In this document: positions 25,701-40,700 of the stretch, piece by piece
Position numbering within the stretch: the stretch's first letter is position 1
Layout: every line of letters starts with the position of its first letter
Position numbers and translations under genes: made by a program
Assembly (NCBI RefSeq): GCF_001039355.2
Contig: NW_019775413.1
Coordinates: 1,494,745 to 1,558,744 of the forward strand
DNA length: 64,000 nucleotides
DNA from: Lingula anatina
Taxonomy: Eukaryota; Brachiopoda; Lingulata; Lingulida; Lingulidae
Reading direction: 5' to 3'
The notes under the pieces: model-generated
Databases searched by the model: none
The model's input: only the letters and a program-made list of their open reading frames with translations
What the model was told of the DNA's origin: nothing

Positions 25701-28700
25701 ATGATGACTTTGATGAAAATATGGACCCTTTCAAAACAAAGTCCAATATGGCACAATCCCCACCTAAAACAGGAGACTTTGGTGAAGATATTGACCCTTT
25801 CCAAACCAAATCAAAGGTAGCAATGTCACCACCCAAACATGATGACTTTGATGAAAACATTGACCCATTCAAAACGAAGTCCAAAATGGCAAACTCCCCT
25901 CCAAAAGAGGAACATTTTGATGAAAATATCGACCCTTTTCAAACCAAGTCCAAAGTGGGGCAGTCACCACCCAAGAGTGAAAACTTCGATGACAATATTG
26001 ATCCTTTTAAAACTAAGACTAAAGTAGCTCAGTCACCTCCAAACAATATGGGGTTTGATGAGAATGTCAACCCTTTTGAGACGAAGACTCAGTTGGCAAA
26101 CTCGCCACCAAAGTCCTTGCAGGTGGACAACAGCGTAAATATGAATGGAAGTTATACTACTGATTTGAAGGACAACAATGGTCAGGACAAAGTTGAACCA
26201 GAGATGAACAAGGAGCAGAAGAAAACACAAAAGTAAGTTGGTTTGATTATCATAGAGGCAGAATATATTTGCAACATCTATCTCAGAGAGTCTGTAATCT
26301 ATTTTCAAATGTTGACATAGCATCATATGGTACAATGAGCTCTTAAATGCGTTTCCTGATCAAATTCAAGTGATACTTCCCTAAATTTTGCTGTGGTACT
26401 AAAATAATTGGACAGTGAGGTGGTATACTTAAAGTTTTCATCATTTTTTATAGCTGGAGATGGAGACAATTGTATCGCCTTTTAAATGTTGTGTACACAG
26501 TTTATCGGTGGAAACGTTAAATTATAATACCACATTGTGTGCTTGGTATCCCATCAAAAGGAAAGGACCTGATAAGAACTTGAGCACACGTCTGTTATTC
26601 TTTACCCAGCCAGGCAAGAAAAATGGTTACCTCACCAATCAAAGCTTTTGAAGAGGGATTAGTTGGAATTACATAGCTCTTAGTCTACTAGCTATTGCAG
26701 GAGTTTATTGGCTCGTTTTCAACATTGCATCCAAAATGTCATGGTGCATACGTCTAGGCCCTGGCTAGCATGCCAAGTTTGCACTAGATGCTGTAGAAAA
26801 TCTATTTTAGCTGAGAAGAATATTATTTTATCTAATGAGAAGATCGGATTGGTTTCTGTTGAATTCTTATAAGATTGGGGAAAAACGAGTTATTTGGCTG
26901 GAATAGGATACATTTCTTCTAAGTGACCCTAGGACGTTTTAATATGCAGGTGAGGTATAGGTGAAAATCTTGTTATGATAGGAAGAAATATCATATCTGT
27001 ATGTAGATCTAAATTGACATGTTCAGAAGTGTCTAAGATCAGATAAAAAGTAATGATACATATAGACAAAGGAGGATCTGTCTTACTGCCCTTGTTAGTA
27101 TGAAAGGAAATTGTTTTAGCACAAAATGGGATAGTTACTTTCTTATATATCTTAAAGACGGTGAAATATTGAAGTATCTTGTCAGAAAATCTGTAGAAAC
27201 TCTTTGCATGTTTTGATTCATCAAAACAAATACTACCTCAATCTATAATACAGCCACCATAGTTAATTCATATAATTCTATATCACAGTAATATCACCTG
27301 GAATTTGTGTGGTTATCGAGGTTTACAAGTGAACCCAGGCAATGATGTTTACCTAGTGAAATGCTAGTAGAGTCCATTTATATTCACAAGGTGTAACTTG
27401 TGTGATACATATATAGAACATTTGTCTTCCAGCTAAGCCTGTCCTATATTATACACCAAGGGCCTAACTTAGTAAGGGTGATCTATTTCAGTGCTTGGAC
27501 AGGCAACGATTTAAAAAAAAAAGAAACATGCAGCAAGCATGTTGATCCTCCATTGTATAAGTGCTGCCACGTGATAAGTTATGACTGTTTACAAACTGTT
27601 ATTGATTTGCTGTTAGAAAAGCACATCAATAATGTTCCGTTCTACATCTACGTTATTATAATTGTGTCCTTGGGTAACCACTTTAAGCAGGCCAAGGGGA
27701 TCAATGAGGAATGTCAGAAATTTGTCATTTTTAGTGCTTAAGGCGATACAATATTTCTTTTTAATCCAAGGGCAGTATGGAATTCATTTAAGCTGGTATT
27801 AGGTTTTCATAAGGACTTGTTGTTTGGGGCCAAGCATTAGGTTTCCTCTGTGGAGTAGTCTCAGTTTCTGTTAGTGGTGGATGACAGGTGGGGAGCCCTA
27901 AACAGGTGAGTTAGCACAGGATGGCTGGTTTCTCCAGGTATGCAGATTTAATGAGGAGTTATTGGCATTCCTATCTCTAGGGAAAGGTGGGCTAATGTAA
28001 ATTAAGGGGCCACCTCTTCTGGGATGTTTTCACACAGGAATAACTGCCATAGAAATGTATTATGTACTGTTCAGCTTGTTGTCAGTTATAAATAGGGTAA
28101 AGGTTGTATTTCCTAGTTATAGAAGATGGATTTAATTGATGTAAAGACTGAAACAGTTGGCTGAATGTCATTAATGATATATAGGGTGAGATGAAAAATG
28201 TGATGTTGGTGCTATGCTAATAGATATGGTTGTTAAACAAGCTGGAGGGTTTAGTAGGCTCCTAAAGGCATTAAAATATTAGCCTGGCTGATACTGTGAA
28301 AACTCTCTCCCTCCTCTTTAATAATAAAAAGCCAGATTTGATTTTTGAAAGAAAATCTGGATGATTTCTCCTACATGATTATGTTGTGTATTGTATTATT
28401 GCTATGACATTGACATTGCTCTGCAGATAAATCAGAAGCGACAGCTTATTGTGAGGAGTTTTTCTTGTAACCAAGGTAGTGTTCCCACCCAAGCTGTGCC
28501 CTCTGCTGACACCATTTAGTCTTGACAGGGGGCGGTTATGTTACAGTCTTTACTTGGATGGTTTTAAGGCATGTGTATCTGATCTTTAAGAGGATGTTCT
28601 CTTTGAAAATCTCCAGCATATACCTGGTGGCTTTGAGGTAGCTCTGAGCTGACTGTTATTAAACAACAGGTATACAGTATTGATTATGACCTTGATATGG

Positions 28701-31700
28701 AATTCATCAGTATATTATTCATAAGGGCAGTGCTTGGTTACAATTGGTTGACTTGGCCAGTGGCCATTGATTTGAGGCTAAAAGCAAGGCTGGTATACCT
28801 AGACTAGTAAACTGAGCGAAAAAAATGGCCTAACCCAGGACTAATTGCAAAAAAATTGTAATGATGTTTTTTAGAAAGCTAAATATCCAAATTTTAACAT
28901 ATTAAAAATCTAGAAAAATCTAAGTAGTGGAAAATGGTTTTTAGGGCAGTTTTCCAAGATGGCCGCCAATATACTAAGTCTCCATAGGTAAAGGGGGTCT
29001 TTATTTTTTAGGAGTATTTTTGCTGGAATAAATGGGGTTAAGACCTTGAAATATATCCAGACTTAGAGACAAAGACCTTTTTGTTTAAAAGAAAAGCTTA
29101 TTTGATAAGAATTATTCACCAAAGGTCATTGGCTTAGGGTCAAAGGTCAGGCAAAGGTCATTTGTATAGATTTTTACNGTGAGGTGGTATACTTAAAGTT
29201 TTCATCATTTTTTATAGCTGGAGATGGAGACAATTGTATCGCCTTTTAAATGTTGTGTACACAGTTTATCGGTGGAAACGTTAAATTATAATACCACATT
29301 GTGTGCTTGGTATCCCATCAAAAGGAAAGGACCTGATAAGAACTTGAGCACACGTCTGTTATTCTTTACCCAGCCAGGCAAGAAAAATGGTTACCTCACC
29401 AATCAAAGCCTTTGAAGAGGGATTAGTTGGAATTACATAGTTCTTAGTCTACTTGCTATTGCAGGAGTTTATTGGCTCGTTTTCAACATTGCATCCGAAA
29501 TGTCATGGTGCATACGTCTAGGCCCTGGCTAGCATGCCAAGTTTGCACTAGATGCTGTAGAAAATCTATTTAAGCTGAGAAGAATATTATTTTAGCTAAT
29601 GAGAAGATTGGATTAGTTTCTGTTGAATTCTTTTAAACTAGGGAAAAACGAGTTATTTGGCTGGAATAGGATACATTTCTTCTACAGTGACCCTAGGACG
29701 TTTTAATATGCAGGTGAGGTATAGGTGAAAATCTTGTTATGATAGGAAGAAATATCATATCTGTATGTAGATCTAAATTGACATGTTCAGAAGTGTCTAA
29801 GATCAGATAAAAAGTAATGATACATATAGACAAAGGAGGATCTGTCTTACTGCCCTTGTTAGTATGAAAGGAAATGATGTTTTAGCACAAAATGGGATAG
29901 TTACTTTCTTATATATCTTAAAGACGGTGAAATATTGAAGTATCTTGTCAGAAAATCTGTAGAAACTCTTTGCATGTTTTGATACATCAAAACAAATACT
30001 GCCTCAATCTATAATACAGCCACCAAAGTTAATTCATATAATTCTATATCACAGTAATATCACCTGGAATTTGTGTGGTGATCAAGGTAAGTGAACCCAG
30101 GCAATGATGTTTACCTAGTGAAATGCTAGTAGAGTCCATTTATATTCACGAGGTGTATCTTGTGTGATACATATATGGGACATTTGTCTTCCAGCTAAGT
30201 CTGTCCTATATTATACACCAAGGGCCTAAGGGTGATCTATTTCAGTGCTTGGACAGGCAACGATTTTAGAAAAGAAACATGCAGCAAACATGTTGATCCT
30301 CCATTGTATAAGTGCTGCCACGTGATAAGTTATGACTGTTTACAAACTGTTATTGATTTGCTGTTAGAAAAGCACATCAATAATGTTCCGTTCTACATCT
30401 ACGTTATTATAATTGTGTCCTTGGGTAACCACTTTAAGCAGGCCAAAGGGATCAATAAGGAATGTCAGAAATTTGTCATTTTTAGTGCTTAAGGGGACAC
30501 AATATTTCTTTTTAATCCAAGGGCAGTATGGAATTCATTTAAGCTGGAATTAGGTTTTCATAAGGACTTGTTGTTTGGGGCCAAGCATTAGGTTTCCTCT
30601 GTGGAGTCGTCTCAGTTTCTGTTAGTGGTGGATGACAGGTGGGGAGCCCTAAACAGGTGAGTTAGCACAGGATGGCTGGTTTCTCCAGGTATGCAGGTTT
30701 AATGAGGAGTTATTGGCATTCCTATCTCTAGGGAAAGGTGGGCTAATGTAAATTAAGGGGCCACCTCTTCTGGGATGTTTTCACACAGGAATAACTGCCA
30801 TAGAAATATATTATGTACTGTTCAGCTTGTTGTCAGTTATAAATAGGGTAAAGGTTGTATTTCCTAGTTATAGAAGATGGATTTAATTGATGTTAAGACT
30901 GAAACAGTTGGCTGAATGTCATTAATGATGTATAGAGTGTGATGAAAAATGTGATGTCGGTCCTATGCTAATAGATATCATTGTTTAACAAGCTGGAGGG
31001 TTTAGTACTAGTAGGCTCCTAAAGGCATTAAAATATTAGCCTGGCTGATACTGTGAAAACTCTCTCCCTCCTCTTAAATAATAAAAAGCCAGATTTGATT
31101 TTTGAAAGAAAATCTGGATGGATTTTTCCTACATGATTATGTTATGTATTGTATTATTGCTATGACATTGACATTGCTCTGCAGATAAATCAGAAGTGAC
31201 AGCTTATTGTGAAGAGTTTTTCTTGTAACCAAGGTAGTGTTCCCACCCAAGCTGTGCCCTCTTCTGACACCATTTAGTCTTGACAGGGGGCGGTTATGTT
31301 ACAGTCTTTACTTGGATGGTTTTAAGGCATGTGTATCTGATCTTTAAGAGGATGTTCTCTTTGAAAATCTCCAGCATATACCTGGTGGCTTTGAGGTAGC
31401 TCTGAGCTGACTGTTATTAAACAACAGGTATACAGTATTGATTATGACCTTGATATGGAATCCATCAGTATATTATTCATAAGGGCAGTGCTTGGTTACA
31501 ATTGGTTGACTTGGCCAGTGGCCATTGATTTGAGGCTAAAAGCAAGGCTGGTATACCTGATGGGACGCCAGATAGAGCATTGGCCTTTTCATGTTATTAC
31601 TCTGCTACTTATGACCCCTGTCACGCCTGCTTGCCGTAACTGTGTCACCATTTTTGTTTTACAGAAAGAAAAGCAGTCCTACAAAACAAGCGCCAAAGAA

Positions 31701-34700
31701 ATTCAAGCGACCAGTTGGGCAGATTAAAAAGGTGGGTAAAAGAAAAATATTGTTGCAGTGTATTCATTTCAATATTTACATCAGCATATACTTCAGGAAT
31801 GATGAGAAATTTGGCTCATCAAGGTGTGATTGTCTGTGACTGTGTGCATTTGTGGTTTGAAAGTTCTCACTTACACCCCATAGTGAACATGCAGTGCAGT
31901 GCAATTAGATGTGTTTGCATTTTTGAAGACCTGCTTCTGTGATATATCTGATTAAAATGCACTTGTACTGGGAAATCAACCCATATTACCATAAACATTC
32001 AGTGAACCATGAGCCAGTATTGTCTTTGACACATTTTAATATGAGGACCACTTCCAATTAGTATTCTCTTTAGTTAGCGGCACACAGTATCCTCTTTCTG
32101 GGTACAAAAGATTATTGATTTAATAGAAATATATGTTGATTGTCTTATGAATTTATGATATTCTCAATAAGTATCTTCTATGGGCATTAGAGTGGCAAAG
32201 TGGTATTTCATTTTCAGAGCAAATAAAGATATGGATATATAATATGCATTGAAGAGTATTTGATCACAAGTCATTATTTAAAATGTATTAAGTTTCAGAG
32301 ACCATTCAGGACTTGGCCTTTATATGTATATTGATAAGTCTGTATTTAATTTTGACATGGTGTACACTGTACACTAAATGTACACTAAATTAGACTGCAA
32401 AGAAAAACAACAGACAAATTGAGTATTGAGGATTAGATTTGAAGAAATAACAAATATTGATTAATGTTTGGAGTTTGGAGGAAAAGAAGAAAGAATATTA
32501 TTTTCCTAGACATGACCCAATTCTATTTTACTTCCAGGATCCCTTTGATAGTGATATTGAGATATTTGCACCTAAGGCACCGTCAGCAGCACCACAGGAG
32601 GAGTCCAATAATAACAATGTGACCAAACCTGAATCTCATTGTGACTCTGGCGACACAACTTCAGCCAGTGACTCTGTTGCACAAAAGGATTTAACGGACA
32701 GTGTTTCTAGGGAATTGGAGCAGATAGTCGATCAGAAAGGAGATAATATATTTGAGGCTCAGCAAGCCGGCCAGGAAACGGAGCTGACGGAAGAGGAGAC
32801 GTTCAAGCCTGCAGATGAAGGTAGGATCAGTTATTAGGTTAGGGTATGAATGTGAGTGTATACCTGTGTAAATGATCATTTTTAGCAGCTCCTGCCTGTC
32901 TCCAAATTAAATGTCAAGCCATTTGGTGTGTGGATGGTGCTGTCCTAAATATGTCATTTTATCCCAATATTTTGAGACAGTGGTCAAGCGCATACTTCAT
33001 TTCTGTATAGCTTGGGAGCATAGTAAGGTCACAAATACTATGCAGGTGCAGATAAACTGGTACAAGTGTATTTTAAACTTGTAAATAGCATATCAAAATA
33101 CAGCTTCTTGAACAAACAAAAAAGGACGAGGTCACAATAGCTCTAAATTTACATGTACCTCTTACCAAAACACCTCTGTTGCATTGAACATTACATCGGT
33201 ATTGATTTGGCAGCTTGTCACGATTTAGGAGGCACAAACGCAGTTAAAGCTGGTGTATAGGAATTACTGCATGTTCCATCAGACAGTTTGAAATGTCATA
33301 GCTTAATCTGCCTGGATTTTCCACACACAATCTGAGTTCTATATATAACCCAGTGAAATGGTGTGAAAATGCTGGAACAGATCTTTAAAACCCAGAAAGC
33401 AATCCATCTTTAGTGGAGGTTGCTGGCAAGGGTGCTGTGTGTGTGACAGCAGAGCATAGGCTCAGGGGTGTAATATGGTGACACTGTCTGCCATTGACTG
33501 GAAAACTTGGGCTTTCAGGGCGTGCCTCGACTTTCTGCAGTACCTGGTCAGAGGGTTTCTACTGTTCAAGGCTGGTATGTGTATTGGAAATGGGTATAGA
33601 TATAATAGGTTATTTGGAGATGTTACCAAATAAGTACTATATGATAATGAGCCAGAGCACTGGAATGCAGTTTTTTGAGCCTTGGGGTGCTTGTAGCAAA
33701 GGTTCCTAAGAATAGTATATATGCAGTCTTGAATGCACTGAAATGATTGTTTTGAATAGTGGCAGCATTGTTTATCTGCCCCAATCCTTATTGCCTGTTA
33801 AGCATTAAATTAATGTGCATTAGACATTGGTTAAGTTTAAACTTGTTTTCGTAGTGACGGATATTGCTCATTAACCAGATTTGAAACTGATTTGGTGATT
33901 TAATCTGACACACCTTTGTTTGTGTATCTTGTGTAGAAAGTGTCCGGGTTAAAAAAATTGGGATTTTCTTTTCATTTTGTTTCATTAATAAACCCCAAAA
34001 ATATAAAACATAAAATGAATATTTATTTTGGCTTCAGTCAGAAGATATCATTATAAAAATATGACAGTTTTCATCATAAAAACAAAAGACAGTCATTCTG
34101 TTGTGTTCATTGCCCATAACCTTGCATTTAATGGATGCTCTTATGAACTAGCAGTAACCTTCTCTGGGACCTGTAGCATTCAACACTGTACATGTAACAC
34201 GTATTGATCCATCCAGCCTGTGCTCTCCAATCTTTGTCCTGTTGTCTATAGGCATCTGTGTATTGACTATTCCCTAGTCCCTGCTGCGTGGGCTGGTTTT
34301 GGGAAGAGATGTTCTGTCTGGAGCTGGCATTTGAAGTGAGAGCTAAGGTGCCTCTTTTTCTCTCCCTCAGTCCATTGCTTCACCATGGCGAGTTGTTTAG
34401 AAGTCGAGATCTGTAGCTTGCTGGAGCGTTTTCATTTTCAAGGTACCTTGAGATTTGATCACCTGTTTGAGCTCCTGTTTGATAAATGGAATTTATAACT
34501 TTTGATTTTTTTGCTCACCATGAATTTTGCTTTATTTTTCAGTGTTCAATGACCCGCTGGCATTGGACATGCTAGAAAAGTTTGGTGGGAGAGGCGATGT
34601 AAGTAGCAGTTTTCATTAATCATTCTTGTAAATGGTATTAGTTGAGAGGATGCAATAGAGTGTAGGTTGTCATGTTATCTTACCATCACTCATAAAAATG

Positions 34701-37700
34701 GCATATTAGTTTTTAGAGATGGGTATTGAAAGTTTTGAGATAAGCGTCATGACATGTACCAGTTGTAAAGAAGTTACATAGGTATGAAGACGTGTTAATT
34801 GATGTCTGTTAGCATACAAAGAGAGAAATTACAAATTTTAACATGAATCTCAATTAATCTCAAAAATGTCTTCAAAGAAAATTTCACTAATATAAGTAGC
34901 ATTGTGTTTATATCCCAGGATTTTTTTTCTCCTGAGCCATGAAATGATAGTGTGATAACATGCATCAATTTGCAACCGAAGAAATCTAATTCAGAAAACC
35001 AGGATGATGAAAATCTACAAAAAAGAATACTTCAGAATTTGATTACTTGCGGAATACAATACAGCTCTTGGCTCGATTTTTATTGATCATAAGTCATGTA
35101 TTACAACTGTCTGGAGCAGCGTCATAATGATATTTGTGTGCTCAAGGAAGTTAAACAGTATGCAGTTGTTTGAGGTCGGAGCTTGCTAAAATGTACCAAG
35201 TGGGTGTCGGTGTCAGCTAGTGATGGAGATGTTATTTATATAGCTGACACTTGTATTACAGACCTACGTAGATATGACAGCACAGCCACGCATTTAATGA
35301 ATTTAGAATTTTAGTCCTCCCTTGTCATTGAAACTTGTTGGCAGTAGGGATTGTTTGTAGGGTTTTCAGAGCCAAAATTAGAAATGAAAGTTTTGTTACA
35401 TGAATTAAATCTAGATCAAACCTTAAGAGGGATGTGAGGATATTCTTTGAATAAAAAAAGCAGTACTATCTAAAGTTAAATGTTCATGCAATAGTGCACA
35501 TCGGGTACTAAGAAGAGATTTACATGTGATAATATACCACTTGAAATTCTATGATGGATGCCACCATTTAAATGTTTACGTTTGTTCATTGGGTAGAAAT
35601 TGGCAAACATCTAATGGAAGGAAACTGCATTACCTCTCCGTCTCATTGGGGAACAGTTTGTCAGCTGTGTTGATCATCACTGCTAGTTAAACATTGTCGG
35701 TGAATATGGATATAAGAATTTGATTTCTCGTTGATTGCTTTCCTACCAGTGGCATGTAATTTAATATTTTTGTGGCATCCTTTTTGATTTGGAAAGTGAA
35801 ATGAATCCCTCTCTTGCTAGTTCATTTCCAATTGATACAGTTTCTGTTATTTGGTTATTGACATTCATGGTTTCTTGGAACTTTCAATTTGCAGTTGAAA
35901 GAAAGTGCATTGGGCAGGCAGTCGCTGTATGTGAAGTTCGATCCATTAGTGAAGGGAGCAGAGAGTCCAGGTAAGAAAAACTGCACAGAGGTGTGCAGTA
36001 TCCTTTAGACTACAGAATGTCTCATCAGAATTATATTTGTCAGCAGATTAGATGTGATTTTTGTCATTGTCAGCTTGTGGGTTTATGTCCATATACACTA
36101 CACTATTCCTGTATGGAACGTTGCAAAAAAAATTGCCTTTTGTTAATTGCACAATTTCAAGATGCGCCCACCATTAACTTATTTTTTATGTGTAGCAGAT
36201 ATGCTCATCCATTTGAGATGAAAATTATGACGTTCAGGAAATTATCAGTCCTGCTTTTATGACTAAGATGTTAGTTGAATATCAGTCGATATGCCTTTGA
36301 GCATTTTATGCTCGGATGTGAGTAAGGTTTGAGGATGCTAGATTTAAAAATTGATTAAGAAGCTGGGCTCATCAGTAAGATGCCTAGAAACATACATTAC
36401 TATGACAACAGTCTTATCTAAAAATTTCGTTTGACATAGCTTCTAATGAAAGAAAATTTTATCAAATGAAAATCTAGCATATTGCTGTATTGTCAAAGAT
36501 TTTTGAAGACGGCAGTTCGTCATTTTTTCCTCTAATTAATTGTTACTGATTTTCTTCAAGTGATGTGATGATTTGAAACTAATTTGGTTCTGATGGATAT
36601 AGTATATAATTATCAGGTACTCTAACAGTTCCATGAAATTTTGATAGCACATTATATTGAAGTGTATTTTTTTCAGCTATCTTGAAGAACAAGCAGCTGC
36701 AGTCTGTAGCAGAGTCTGGGTGAGTGTTCATTTCATTGATTTAGTTTTCTCCCATTAGTAAGGAAGGCATGTAGGCTTTGACTGAAAATAAGGGTTACAT
36801 CAGACTCCAGAGGTTCGTTCAGTCCCAGCCCAAATGCATCTGGTTCTGAATAAAATGAGCCAAGGAAATATAATTGGCAAAGAAGTAGAAAATAGATTAG
36901 TGGTGCTCTCTCTATTTTCACTCGATCCTTGTCTGCATTTCATTATTTAATATCTTTCTGTTTACATCTCCCTGTAGCAATGATGACCTGCTGTGTATGA
37001 ACACTCCTCCCCTTGCTAAAGTTCAGCAAAGACTTGGAAACAAACACCCCGCTGCTCGAGTTTTGGAACACAGCTTGGAAGAGGAGGAGGACAGGGAGCA
37101 CCACCAGGCTGTGGATAAACTGCTGGCATTCAGCCCTCCAGCTCCAGAGAAGGTACTACAGCTTTATCTTGATACTGAAAGCATGCTTTGGTTGACCCCC
37201 AGAGTAATGAAGCTTCCTTGCTGGTGAAGTTGATAAGGATGTTATCTTCAGTTGTTCAGTGTGTGCCATAAACTTTTCAGCTTACTATCTATTTCAACTT
37301 CCAGCTTCCTAAAATCTACTGGTTCAGTTGCCAGTTTCCTGAAATCTACTGGTTCTGTTAAGAATCATTGGTCCAAATAAAAATTTCAATCATATTGGAC
37401 ATTTACTCCTATATCAAATTATTACTAGTAATGACAAGACCTTGATTTTGTCAAATGTTTCTGGACCACTTTCACCCATGGAGACACACTCTTAAAACAT
37501 TTATGTAAAATTGTGGAAAAATGTTAGTTTTTTTTAACATTAAAATGTATTGGGCATGTTGGACCACTAAATCCACACATTCTGACAAATCTACTCGTCC
37601 CCAAAAAAATTTTATTGGTCACGGGTGTCAGTTTGCAGACTGGTTGTTGAAGATTATGATCGTTTTAGCTTTTGTGAATCTGGATTGATAATTAAAATGT

Positions 37701-40700
37701 TCACTACTGTGATTCAATCAAACAACACAATTTTTCTTCTTTGTCATTTCAACCGTATTGCTGTCTCTGTAATTCTGTTGTCATGGATTGTTATGATATT
37801 TTTGCCTATGTTGCTCAACATTACAGCATTTTATGAAGCTTTCTGGTCTTGCTTTCCTGAGATGTGGCAATTTTGGCTGTCATTCAATCTTCTGTGTACC
37901 TGAAAACAATGTCAACTCCCTAGTTTTGTTGTTGTACAGTTTGGTTGTAAGTTCACTATTGCTGCAGCGGGCTCTGTGTTGTTCATGAGTATAAAGCTGT
38001 ATCTTAAAACGGCCTTTTTATTTTGGTCCACAGGATTTATGTTTATAATGATAATTGGGTCACAAACCATATGTATAAATATATATGAAGTACCAATGAT
38101 AACGTACCGATTTCATTTTCATCGCAGCCTACTGTGTCAGAACCCCAAAGCACACTGAGTAGCCATGAGCTGACGCAGACATGGGTCAATCACATGCCTC
38201 GCCTGACCTCAGAGATGGACGACTCAGCTGTGCTTTCCCAAGATTCCTTGGATTGTATGAGTATGAGTTGGTCGCAGGAAAATGGCCGACCCGATAGCCC
38301 TTTACAGTTTGACCATGAGGAGGTGGTGCGCATCAGCTGTGACCCTGATGTAGGTGCCCTTTTCAAGGCTGTCAAGAATGCTCGGGTGCATGATGGGAAT
38401 GCAATGGCTGCCACCCCTCCTTTGTTTCGTTGGCATGTCATTGCTTTGAGTTTAATTTTCAGGCAGTGCATATGGCTGAAACACCATTGTATTTCAGTTT
38501 TAATTTTTGCGTTTTTCAATTTAAAAAAAAGGCTATGCCCTGTGTAACCTATTGTAGACTCTTCTTTAACCTGTTGTGTTTGCTTTCCTTCCAGCTTTTT
38601 TGCTAAATAAATTTAGTCCTAGAACATGGATCCTGAAGTTGTAGATGTTGGTCAGAAGGTTAGCAAAGGATTTAGTAGTGTCTGGTTTATTTTAATTGAC
38701 AACAATATAAAATGTTTACTGGGGACATTCTGTTTTCATAGAAATGAAGCTGTGGCTGTGTTGATTGCTTCTAGAGTGATGTGCAAACCTACCCCAGATG
38801 CATTTGTTCCCTATGATTTTAACAGTTTGGTTTCAGGTCCTCTGCTATTAGAAATGGATGGAGTTGTCATTTCAGTTTCATTTTGATTTGCATTCTTTTA
38901 GACAGATATAGATGTTTGTTTGTTTCTTACGAATTGTTTGCCATGTCTTTGCATTTTATACCATTTAAAAATCATTTGTTGATCGCTGTGCTTTGATGAC
39001 CCTTGTGCTTAGCATGGTGTTGCATGCAGACCACACTCTGACAACCACATTCTTCTGGTAGATTAAACACTCTTTGTCATGATTTCAGCAGCTGAGTGAC
39101 AGTGGTTTGCAAGACAGCTCACATTCAGAGACAGCCGACACCATGGGCTCGTCAGAGGGAATGGGCACCGATGCCATAGTACAGGTAGTTATTGTTTTGG
39201 GCCTATTTTAGTTCACTTCAGAATTTGATACTAATATACAAATAACTTGGTATTTGTAAGAATTGATTTGTTGTAGTGTATGTTATTAGAGGCCAAATGG
39301 CATCAAATTTGCCCATAGTGAATGGTTTTGAAATGCTCTTCTTCTCTCAAATGTCTAGGTGCTCAAGTATTCCCAGGCCGAGTGGAACACAAAGAAACAA
39401 GAGATGGAGTTGGACTTCCAGGCACGCCTGCTGGCCAAGGAGAGAACCTGGGACAAAAAGCTGCAGGAACAGAAAAAAGAGACAGAAAAGAAACAGAAAG
39501 AAAATCAAAAACTGCAGGAACAGATAGAACAGCTGCAAGCCAGCAACAAAGAAATGGGGTAAGGATATATCTGAATTTTGAATCTCTGGAGAGTTTGGAA
39601 GGTGTTTCTTTATTGATTTTGATAGTAAAAAGAACCCTTATGTGGTATAGTCCATTCAGAGACCTTTGACTCATAACAGTTCTCTTACATGGATAGGTTT
39701 TAGTAAACCAGGATGTATGTATGTATTTATTTATTTATTTATTTTTCAGATCTATTGTTGCAGAATTTGAGAAGACAATATCTCAAATGATCTGTAAGTA
39801 TTCCTGAGCTTTCATAGTATTATGCACTAGATTGAGCTATTGATCTGTATTGTGGATAAATGGTCATCTGGATAACCTCAAAAAGCAATTTTAATGACCT
39901 CAGTAAAGACCCTACTGGTAAATAGCCAAGCCCCCATGCAACTCTAGTTTTGATTTTCTCTTGTTAGCCAATGGAAAAAAAAGAAAAAGAAAACATAATA
40001 GCAATTTTGATAAAGATAAATAAGAAGTCTTTTGTGGTAATAGACTCTGAGATTCTTCAAATGTTGTTAACTTGTGAATTGAATCCTGTCTTCCAGCTGA
40101 GAAGAATGTGTCCAAAGAGTCTGTTGATGATGTGTTAAAAGAGAGAGACCAGGCAGTAGAAGACCTGCAGTCAGTGGAGGCCGCCTTCTCTGACCTGCAC
40201 AGGAGATATGAGAAGACAAAAGAAGCAGTCACAGCATTTAAAAAGGTACAATTTTCAGTGGCTCATTTTTACCTTAAATATTAATTGATGTAAAAACTCC
40301 TTTCATGTAAACATGTATTTCATGTGTAATAGGAAAAAGGAATTAAGCATGTCCTTTTACTGTGGCTATTTTAATTTGTTCTTGAAAATGTGGAATGCAT
40401 ATGATGGTTCAATTTGAGGTGTGGAAAAGTTTTGTAGCGAATTTTTTACCCAGTTGTAATTAAATGTTTTTCCATTTAGATAAAATGTAATGATAGATTT
40501 ATCAATGAGTTTTAATATCTCTCCACTGTAGAATGAACAAGTTTTGAAGAAGTGTGTCACAGACTACCAAGAACGCTTGAAAGCAGAAGAACAGAAATAT
40601 CAGACAGTCAAGGCACAGGCAGAGGAAAAATTGGAAACGTAAGCATAAACCCTCTTTTCAGCTGTGATGATTTGGGCTCCATCTGTAAAACTCATCAACA

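Noticed and set aside
25456-25884. 142-codon open frame on the minus strand
   Set aside because: Antisense shadow of the TACC SDP repeats, kept open by their repetition.
26460-27741. Open frames of 63 and 87 codons that recur at 29224 and 30232
   Set aside because: They recur only because the 2.4 kb segment is duplicated. They are short, lie inside a TACC intron and have no matching splice frame or family likeness. Both stay open in each copy, but the copies are too alike for that to mean selection.
38350-38547. Extension of the TACC exon at 38128 beyond 38349
   Set aside because: The frame stays open for another 66 codons, but a GTAGGT donor at 38350 keeps phase 0 with the next exon and the extra residues do not resemble TACC. 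It could be an intron-retention isoform.
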